Shown one piece after another: positions 55,935 through 64,000 of a DNA stretch of 64,000 nucleotides. Numbering within the stretch: the first letter of the stretch is position 1; each line of letters begins with the position of its first letter. The stretch spans positions 124,001 to 188,000 of the forward strand of contig JAVHKY010000012.1 in NCBI GenBank assembly GCA_035079385.1, read 5' to 3'. The notes beneath the pieces are model-generated. The model was not told where the DNA came from, ran no database searches, and saw only the letters and a program-made list of their open reading frames with translations. The DNA comes from Aspidiotus rigidus (Eukaryota; Arthropoda; Insecta; Hemiptera; Diaspididae). Made by a program: the position numbers and the translations under genes.

Positions 55935-56800
55935 GCGGCCAGTTCACTTTCAATAATGACAGGTAATTTTTGAAACTATGCAAATACGTTGAAAACCGGA
56001 AAAAATTGCTGCTTCATTTCTTATCTTTCTGTTCATTTTATTTCAATTCTGTGTTAACAATTTTCAATAAATTTTTCATAATAGTATATGTACTCGTAGT
56101 ATTCATTGAAATAATGAGCTCTTTTCACTCGGTCCTCCTCTACTTCGGCGACGTATTCATTATTATAGAACTGGTACTTGTAAGTTTGATTTTTCAAATT
56201 CATCTTCCCTCTCAAATACGCCGCAAGAACTCGCCAGTGTGATTTGTAAGGTCTAGAATATTCTAAGGCCCACCTTCAATGTTTATGAGTACCCTTCTTA
56301 TTCACGACTGAGATTAATCGAATTCTCCTTAAGATATCTGCAAAATGTGATTACTTTCCCCGTTGCCTACTCAAGTTATTTTTTTGATAATTTATTTTAA
56401 ACTTGTATGTTTGAATCTTGCTCGTCAATGTGTCGAGAAAAACATCGAATTTTTAGTCGGACGATGATATCTGACCTTATATTCCCAATTCATTGAAAGA
56501 TCACGCTTGGTAGCTTTCATCTCTAACTTAAAAATAAAAACTGTATCTTGAGCAATTCTTGTAGATATAGAACCGTATCATTCAACTTTGAGCATACATA
56601 TGATCCAGGCTGAATGATATTTTCTTTTCAACCTGAAAATAGTAGCAGCAAGAATAATATTCACTGAGAATTCTTATAAGTTCATTATATAAATTGACGT
56701 TCATCCCATCCAGAATAATAACTTTTCGCTCCTCGTGCTCTGTATAATCAGGTCATGTATGAAGCATCGACTGTGTAGTGTCACAAAAAATATGTAAATT
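55935..56800. repeat. Undisturbed downstream flank of peptide unit E
   Basis: Continuous reference copy of the flank that is interrupted at units C (41413) and D (49855). No gene is seen in it. Confidence 0.7.
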
Positions 56801-59800
56801 CAAAACACAGATAGATTGACGCTTCTTCGGTTAAGCATAGATTCGAAGATATTTCATCGGGTGGCGAGCGCGTTGCGTGGCCGCTGGTGGTCTTTCTCGC
56901 TGTCTCGCTCGTCTTCTTCCATTCTCTCTCCCTCTATTTTCATCCGACGGTCTTCCTGTGTCTTATTCGGCCGAGCTCGCAACACTCCTTTGTTCTATAC
57001 TCTGATGTCTCGGAGAAACTGCGTAAAAGCAATAAAATAATTTGTGCGGGAGGTTTCAGTTTCTTTAGGAATTAGACATTGGGGTGATGCGAGCCTACAT
57101 CTGGCATATTTAGACGGAGATTTTGGAAGACGCAGATGTTATTTCAAAAAATTCGATTGACCGAAAGGAAGAGTTTTGAATTTTAATGTTTCGGTCTTTG
57201 TCTGCAGTGTCATCCGCGGATGTAAGTCGTAAAAAAAAGGCTGCAGACACGGAAATTTGTAGTTTCGATCCCAGCTCTTTCTTTGTTTCTCTCGTTCTTT
57301 CTCTTTTATAGGTTAGAGGGTGCAGTGTCAATACGCGCAAGCTCATCCTGACTCTGGGGGTCCTCTTGATGGGCAGCGTGTCCTGACTTTGCACGTGTGT
57401 TAGCCGATCTTAGTTAATGTCGACGGAGGCGATGCAAGCCCTCGTAAATCATAGGATTAGTCGGGGTTCTCGGGGAGATGAACAGTTCACTACTTGTGCG
57501 GTGTCGTCGAGCCGTCCATCTCGACATATCCTCGAGGGTACTAAGAGACGGTTGACATCACGGCTCTCTGGACCAATTGGAAGGGTAAGAACGAGTAGGC
57601 GGTCAATTACGTAAGATTCCAGTTTTTGGATTCGCTGGAGTTTTTCGGAAATGAGAAAGTCGGGGGAAGTTTCGGCGGGTCAGACTTCTAAAAGATTTTA
57701 AGGCGGCTATGTGGAACGCGGCGCGAAATCACTGATGTTCGAATCTATGCTACCGGATCGATGTCGACTTCGTGCGCCGAATTCTTCTAAGATCTAATCA
57801 CATTATTTCCAAGTTTAAATCTTATCTTATTCAAGAGCACTCGCGCTAGTTCGCATCTTGAAATTGAAACATTCGCTCTATTGCGCGTCGTTGTTCGAAA
57901 AAGGCGTCGGCTACCGAACCCACCTCGCCGATAATTCGAAAGTTTCGAAAAACTCGAGTTTTTTTTTATTATTAAAAAAGAATTTAAATTCGGGTGTGTG
58001 ATCCCACACGTTACTCGGTGCTCGTATTGCATTGTTACCTCAAATTGTTAATTGGTTTGGTGCTATGTGTAACGCTGGCCTGATGGCCGCCTAAGCCCCA
58101 TTAGTGGGCCCCATCTCTCTCGACCGTCATGTCCACGTGTTAAAATTTTCCATCACGCGCGGGTCATGTGTTTTATCCGGCCAAGGAATGCGCACTTTTT
58201 CGGCGAACACTTCCACCTTTTCGCGATGCTGTCCACCAGTCTCACCATCAGTTCGTCTCAATCTGCCACCAGGGTTCCAAACCAGTCAACTTCAAAAAAT
58301 CGTCATGTCATCTCCTAATTTAATCTTTTTCTCAATTTTTTTACTTACCGTTTCATTTTATTTTTTTTTATATCTTGTTCGTATTATTTTTATTTATTTC
58401 TTATTTTTGTTCGTCGAGCACTCATGCAGATTAGAGTTCAATACCACACATTTTTATTTTTTTTTGTCGTTGCAAATTTCATTTTCCTCTTTCCTCTTCG
58501 AAATTTCACTCATGAAAGTCTGATTAGTTATCCGTGTAAGACAGTAGTAATCTCGTTAGCAAAAGAGAAAAATGGGGGGGGGTGTCACTAGCCAGGGGTC
58601 ACAACACTATAAATTCATATATTTGCACGTACTTTTTCTTTTAGAACTTTTCAGGAATTTATTCACAGATCTGCGGTGGAATGTGCACATCTCTACCAAC
58701 GAGTCTACATAACACGGTACGTAACCGAAAGTTTGTAATTTTTTTTTATTATGCGTTTGTGTCTTTGGGGCGGGATTTTTTTTGTTCGTAATAATTTTTT
58801 GTGTTTTGTAATTTGGATTTAATTAATATTTCTGGGAAGGGTGGTTTCTTCTAAAGTTAAGTTCTCTAAATTATTCGAAAGTCAGGGGCACAGAGATATC
58901 GGTCTTCTCCATAAAAGTCCCTTGTCGTTTCCAAGATATGGGAGAGCCTCGGCCCTATATCGGTTCCTATATCCAAGATTCGCGTCTTTAAAGTGTGGGT
59001 GTGCCACGGCCCTGCGCTAAAGTCGAGTTCTTGCGATTCCCTTCATTGTAGCGAATTTTAGTTTTAGTTATTCCTTTTTATGGGTGGTGACGGGTCACGG
59101 AGGCGAGTCCTAAGTTGTTGGATAGTTGTCCCCCCGAATAGTCCACTCCGGGTACCTAGGTTCAGGAAGCGAGTCCGACGAATAGGATAGTTGTCCCCCT
59201 AGGTATTCCGCGTCTAGTTTTTTTTTTTGGATGCTCGGGGTAAGGTCAGCGGGGCACCCGTAGAGGCTCACGTCCCTGAGGGGAATATACTATGTCAAGG
59301 AGAATTTCCTTCAGGGATCTGACGCACACGTGAGAGGCTAGCGATCCCCCTCGAGTATTCCACCTTTTTATGTCCCCTCTTCTTTTTCGAAATTCAATTT
59401 TTTTTTATTTTTTTTTCTCTTCTTCCAATTTGACACTCTCTTTCTTTTGTTTTGTTTTTTTTTTTGGCTAAATTTCTCCCATAGTTATACATTATATTTT
59501 GATTCGATTCGCGCAATGACTTTTCCTCCACTGTTTTCCTCTTAATTTAAACGATGTGTCTCTGTGCCCAAAAAGTAGGGGGGGGGCTTTTGTAAAAAAG
59601 TAATGTTTAAAAATGATTGTTTTAAAAAAAAAAAATTGTTGGCCAGGTCACTCAGTCCCTGATCTCTTTCACATTCCGATTATATTATAATTTATTTATT
59701 TATTGTTTTTTTTTTTTTGCTAGTTCCCAGTGTTTTTTCAATTTTTTCTTTTTTTGTTTTATTTCTGTGACATTTTTTGTTTGTTTTTTTTGATCATCTA

Positions 59801-61453
59801 ATACACATGTTTACCGTCGATTTCTGAATTTCTTTTTTTTTAAGCTCAACAAACGCAAGCGTCGGTCGGATATGTTCGCTGTACTTCAACTAAAATCCGA
59901 CTCGGAAAAGATCGCCGTCTAATATTGGGGGGCGGGGTCTCTTTTCTTAAAATTTAAATAAAAACTGCGCTCTTCCTCAAATTAGTAGCGACAGGTTTCG
60001 GTGTTTCCCTATAAAAACATCGTGGCATCCCTGGACCAAATTTCTTTCTGTCTTGTTTTCCGATCTTTCTTTTCTACGATATTAATTTCACTAAAATTTG
60101 AGAAGACGTCTCGAAAAAAGATACCGCAGTTTTTTCTGGCATCCCTGGTGGGGACCGATAATAAGCTTTTGGATTAGATTTATCAATCGCAGTGACCGCA
60201 AAATTTTGTCAAAAAAAAAAGGAGAAAATAAAATTGTTTTTTTTTTTTTTTTACGTCTCCCTTATCTTTTTTGTTTTTTATCTCGTCTAAAATTCTTCGT
60301 TCGATGGCATCGTCTTGACAGTTACTATCAATAATGTCATCGATATGTTAACGTAAAAAATTCGTTGGACAACTCTGAAACACTGATCATTTTTTTTAAT
60401 TACGTTCTTGAGCGTTCTCTTCGTGAGTTCTTTTTCGTTCGAGTTAGCCATTCCCACGGCGTGGACGTCCGCTGCTATTCCTATTGTGTTAGTTTGTCGA
60501 GGAAGGCACAGTTTTTAGCGATTCGAGTCCTCAGACGGATAGTCTGATTTGTTTTTTTTTGGAATCTTCGAGGCGCATATTCGACCGGTAGACTTGCGAT
60601 GTAACGTGTCACTGTCTGGCATATATTTTTTTCTCCACCACCAATGATATGCTAGGGGCATTCAGGAAGATGACCATACTTATTATCTTCGTTTATTATG
60701 TTTTTTTTTGTTGTTATGTTATCATATCGTAGTATTAATAGTAGTCCGCTAAAAGGGTTTGCCATGCATTTCGAAGGCGCATACGCGCTTTGGTACGTAA
60801 CAGATCGTTATTCTCGTCTACATGAGTGACCCTTCGTGAAACTGGTTCAAGAAGGCGATGAACTCGCCGAGTTAGGGTGAATTGGTGTGCGTACGTTGAC
60901 ACAGTTGTTTGAGAATTAATTTAATATGGTCGCAGTGCCGCGCCGGTCCGTAGAACCTCTAGGAGGGTGTCGTTCTATTCATAGTTAGCGGGTCGTTCTT
61001 GTATATGCATACATATTTTATTTTATTTTGTCCACCGTTTCTAAATTCACTTTCAAGACTCCGAGGGTATCGTAGCGTTTTACCATCAATTACGCCTTTC
61101 TCGAACTATCGGGATCTTTAACTAAGACTACTATTTGTATTGTCTACTTGTAGAATTATTTAATCTAGCATTAAGGTGTGTTTGACAATATAATATATAT
61201 TTCTCTTTTTTGAAGTAAGTGAAGATGGGTGTACAGGCAGCGTAATGTAAAGATTCTGATCGAAAAACGGTGTGATATAATAAAGAGAGAGAGATGGCGC
61301 CCACGTAATTGAAAGTATATTAGCGCGTTTGTCATAATCTTAGTTGATTTTCTTTAATCCTGGTTTCGAGTTGATTTTCTTTAATCCTTGTTTTGAAGAT
61401 ATTCCGTGTGAGTAGGGATCGAGTGATTTTTTTTGTTGTTCGTACCAGAGAAG
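56801..61453 (+). other. Non-coding leader-like region upstream of the gag ORFs
   Basis: About 4.6 kb with homopolymer T/A/G runs and no domain-bearing frame. Direct repeats: GGATAGTTGTCCCCC at about 59118 and 59181, each after GCGAGTCC; GTTGATTTTCTTTAATCC twice at about 61343 and 61370; and TGGCATCCCTGG at 60022 and 60138. The last copy continues TGGGGACC and could be a primer-binding region, but without the 3' LTR I cannot set the LTR bounds. Confidence 0.4.
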
Positions 61454-62164
61454 ATGAGTAAGAGCGTACGGGGTGTCCATCGGACGCACAGGGAGCTCGC
61501 GGTATTCGGTTGCCTTCCGGACTTGGGGTTCGTGAGGAACAGGTGTCGCAAGGCCCTAACGCAAAGCGCGAGATGGGAGCTGTGGGACTTAGGGGCCTCC
61601 GAACTTGCCCAGCCGGATGGCAAACTGAGATCCGACATCGACATGTTGAACGAGATGGCGGAAATAGTCGAGGGGCACGAAAGGGTCGGTCGAGTGGAGG
61701 TATTGCGATATAACAACGACGAAGTGAGGATGCAAACCAATGTGGTCAGTAAACTCACATACATCCACTCTCCCCCGACTCCGGAGGTGTTAGTCGCTAT
61801 GTCCGCCTATCTTGGAATGCAATGTCGGTTGAGGAATGCTGCAGTCGAGAGGGTAGAGATAGAGCCACTTCAGCACGAGGATGATACTGACCCTCTCGAA
61901 GGAGATCAGACAGACGCGCCCGGGTTTCTTTCTGGGAACGAGCTCGAGAATGAGAATGAGAATGAGGACGACTATGACGATTTCTTTGCATGCGAGGGGC
62001 GCGAGTCGCCAGGAATTAAGTTTGAGAGTCGCGAGCATAGCCCGACAGGAATAGGTGAAGAGAATGTCTGCGGCGGGCAGCATTACGACATTAGTGTAGC
62101 AGTCTATCTTGTCCCGTTTCAATCGTCAAGTAGTGAGGAGGGGAGTCACGCCCCCGAGCCATAA
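61454..62164 (+). CDS. Unrecognised acidic protein upstream of gag
   Basis: A 236-codon frame starting at the ATG at 61454; the seven codons before it are open but lack an ATG. The N-terminal half (HRELAVFGCLPDLGFVRNRC, SDIDMLNEMAEIVEGHERVG) looks folded with mixed charge. The C-terminal third is acidic and repetitive (NELENENENEDDYDDF) and Ser/Glu-rich at the end. I recognise no family. It lies 0.3 kb before gag on the same strand with similar codon use and base composition, so it may be an extra ORF of the same retroelement, but it could also be an independent gene. Confidence 0.55.
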   Translation: MSKSVRGVHRTHRELAVFGCLPDLGFVRNRCRKALTQSARWELWDLGASELAQPDGKLRSDIDMLNEMAEIVEGHERVGRVEVLRYNNDEVRMQTNVVSKLTYIHSPPTPEVLVAMSAYLGMQCRLRNAAVERVEIEPLQHEDDTDPLEGDQTDAPGFLSGNELENENENEDDYDDFFACEGRESPGIKFESREHSPTGIGEENVCGGQHYDISVAVYLVPFQSSSSEEGSHAPEP

Positions 62165-62466
62165 TCCAGCAATCTGGAGTGGTCTGAGTGGATTTGTTTT
62201 TTAGTTATTATTATTACTCTATAGCGTTAGCATTATTATTTAATTAAATTTTCTAAAAGATTGAGATGACAAATGAATAAATACATATCGAGGCAGCGGA
62301 GTTCAGTGATTTTGAAGAAAGACAGCGTGACGTGGGATGAGAGATGGGGACCCACTTATTTTAATGTGATTTGAATTTTATTGAAATTTTCTTTTATCGT
62401 GCAAAGAGCACATTTTCTTTTCGTAGTTTTTAGTTTTCGTTAGCCTATCAGTTTTTGGGAATAATA
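62165..62466. other. Spacer between the two retroelement ORFs
   Basis: AT-rich, no coding signal. No clear splice sites linking the two ORFs were seen. Confidence 0.5.
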
Positions 62467-63870
62467 ATGACGCGAAATACCAAAAATAGCAAAAAAGCAG
62501 CCGGAGAGTTTTCGAACCAGGATAATTTAGACCGCATCGATCAGCTCGAAGAACAGAATGGGGAAGAGCAAGATAACGTTCCGAATGAGCAAGGTGTCGA
62601 GAATGGCGGGGAAGGAGAGCTTCCCAATAACGATCAGATTGATCAGTCGGTGGAGGGAAATGGCCCGGGTGAGCGCGGAAATGAAGTACGCAATCTGTTG
62701 GGGCAACTCTTAGAGGCGCAACTTGAGACCCAAGCTAACCTCAATACCCAATTAGGGAATATTGCACAGGCTCTTACTGCACTCACGGCTCAAGCTAGTG
62801 TCAGGGCCTCACATCCAGCGCCCTCTGCTATTCTTCCCGAGGTACTGAGCGTACCCGAACACAGTAGTCCGGCGCGATCATCACGTTTACCCGCTCAAGA
62901 TCACCTTTCCCACAATCAACCTCGCCCTAATACTCGACAGTTTCCCCAGTCTAATCGATCCGCCTATCAGCCTGCGCATAGAGTATCACCCGGAAGTTAC
63001 GGGGGCAGGCAGGAGCGTGTGACGCCTGACAGAAGAGAAAGAGGAATTAACGGATGGTCGGAAGGTAGTATTCACTCCAGCGAACGTTTACGAGACGCTG
63101 AGATATCACTGGGGTTAAACTCGCCCTATCCGATTTGTCCACCGTTCATGGGAGATGGGTCTATAGCGCCAAACCGATTCATCCAAAATTTCAATCAAGC
63201 CATTATGGGGTTGGGGTTGAACGATGGGGAAAAGGTTCGTCTTTTCAAGCGGTTAGTACGAGTGAATGAACCGCCATGGGATGCAGAGTTGAACATGTTA
63301 TATCATAATCTTGAGCAATACCAACATAAATTTCTGGAACAATTTTGGAACCGGGCGACGCAGGAAGCTATCATGCGCGAGTTTGATGAAACCCGATTCA
63401 AATATGAAAACGTCGCCACGTTTGTACAGCAGTTAGACACGTGGTATAACAGATTATCTTCCCTCTCTCATGTCCCTCTATCTCAAAATGATATCATTAA
63501 TAAATTGATCAATAAAATGCCAATCCCAAAGCATGATGTGTTGAAAAGCCATGATAACAGCAATTATAACGAGTTTAAGGCAAGGGTGACCCGGATTGTT
63601 AATCCGCGAGATTTTAGGTTTCGAGAAGGAGTTCCAGGACAAGCTCCCTATAGTGACATGAGTAAACCGCCGGCGCGACAGCAGCCTTTCGAGAGAGCGA
63701 ATCGGGGGACTAACGAGCCTAATCGGGGAACTCAATTCCAGAGAGCGAATCTAACCGAAATTGAGGAGGTGTCCGAGCTATACGAGCCGAGTACCTATGA
63801 AAATCAGGCCCACGGTGGTGCGGAAGCAGGAAATATCAATTCCATTTCGAGGCTATATCAGGGAAACTAG
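62467..63870 (+). CDS. LTR-retrotransposon Gag polyprotein
   Basis: A 467-codon frame from the ATG at 62467 (four codons upstream are open without ATG). Residues 1-90 are acidic and Asn/Glu/Gln-rich, 90-200 are Pro/Ser/Arg-rich and probably disordered. From about 210 to 390 lies a capsid-like retrotransposon gag domain: CPPFMGDGSIAPNRFIQNFN, GLNDGEKVRLFKRLV, HKFLEQFWNRATQ, FVQQLDTWYNRLSSLS and INKLINKMP. No CCHC zinc knuckle is seen, which is common in several Ty3/gypsy lineages. The rest of the element (protease, RT, integrase) would lie beyond 64000. The frame is intact, so the copy may be young. Confidence 0.8.
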   Translation: MTRNTKNSKKAAGEFSNQDNLDRIDQLEEQNGEEQDNVPNEQGVENGGEGELPNNDQIDQSVEGNGPGERGNEVRNLLGQLLEAQLETQANLNTQLGNIAQALTALTAQASVRASHPAPSAILPEVLSVPEHSSPARSSRLPAQDHLSHNQPRPNTRQFPQSNRSAYQPAHRVSPGSYGGRQERVTPDRRERGINGWSEGSIHSSERLRDAEISLGLNSPYPICPPFMGDGSIAPNRFIQNFNQAIMGLGLNDGEKVRLFKRLVRVNEPPWDAELNMLYHNLEQYQHKFLEQFWNRATQEAIMREFDETRFKYENVATFVQQLDTWYNRLSSLSHVPLSQNDIINKLINKMPIPKHDVLKSHDNSNYNEFKARVTRIVNPRDFRFREGVPGQAPYSDMSKPPARQQPFERANRGTNEPNRGTQFQRANLTEIEEVSELYEPSTYENQAHGGAEAGNINSISRLYQGN

Positions 63871-64000
63871 CGACCGCACTCTCTTCGAACGTGGAAGGGA
63901 GTGCATCCGATAACCAGCGATTACCGGCTCCACAGTTTAAGCTTTTCCGGTGGTGCCAGTTAATCGGCGACACCCTTTTCTACCAAATTCTAAAATTTTA
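63871..64000 (+). other. Sequence after gag, element continues out of window
   Basis: Only 130 bp; no protease or RT motif is visible in any frame. Pol may start further on. Confidence 0.4.

Overview
The window is eukaryotic, AT-rich and dominated by transposon remains. It fits an arthropod, most likely an insect. The two conserved genes (a PRPF6 splicing factor and an eIF3 subunit K with short GT-AG introns) are animal genes, and the transposon set (Merlin, MULE, pogo-like MITEs, RNase H-bearing non-LTR elements, Penelope-like, KRBA2-like integrase, LTR gag) is usual in insects. A sap-feeding hemipteran would fit, but nothing in the sequence proves it.

Layout. 0.5-14.6 kb is accessory DNA: a short Merlin element with an intact-looking DDE triad inserted in an ATT microsatellite, an RNase H fragment, a 1.4 kb foldback element, a pogo-like MITE, a broken MULE transposase, smaller MITEs and a 12-copy 45-bp minisatellite. 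15.7-20.5 kb is the only housekeeping block: PRPF6 (minus) and eIF3K (plus), head to head and sharing about 0.9 kb of upstream DNA. A broken serine palmitoyltransferase (SPTLC2-type) fragment lies just beyond. 21.5-31 kb holds no gene I can recognise. 31-33 kb is a dead non-LTR reverse transcriptase/RNase H copy.

33-57 kb is the most interesting part. It is a dispersed cluster of five apparently intact small genes (34.5, 38.3, 40.7, 49.4 and 55.8 kb) and two broken ones (34.1 and 38.8 kb) for secreted, six-cysteine peptides of 52-64 aa. Each has a near-identical signal peptide starting MKIF and a mature part that has diverged around a fixed C..C..C..C..C-x-C frame. The intact copies share an upstream module (GATAACAG next to a TTCCGGAA palindrome, then a TATAAATGGAGG box) and a 3' UTR block. 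Two copies and two pseudogenes lie in a 2-kb inverted duplication. Later insertions (a 2.8 kb foldback element; a Merlin/(CT)n/Penelope composite) split the paralogous flanks. The spacing of one copy, C5C4C7C4C1C, matches what I recall of the plant late-nodulin/NCR pattern and is loosely like aphid bacteriocyte cysteine-rich peptides. Symbiont-control, antimicrobial or venom/salivary roles are all possible, and none is shown.

57-64 kb looks like the 5' part of an LTR retroelement: long leader, an unrecognised acidic ORF, then a gag capsid ORF. The window ends before pol.
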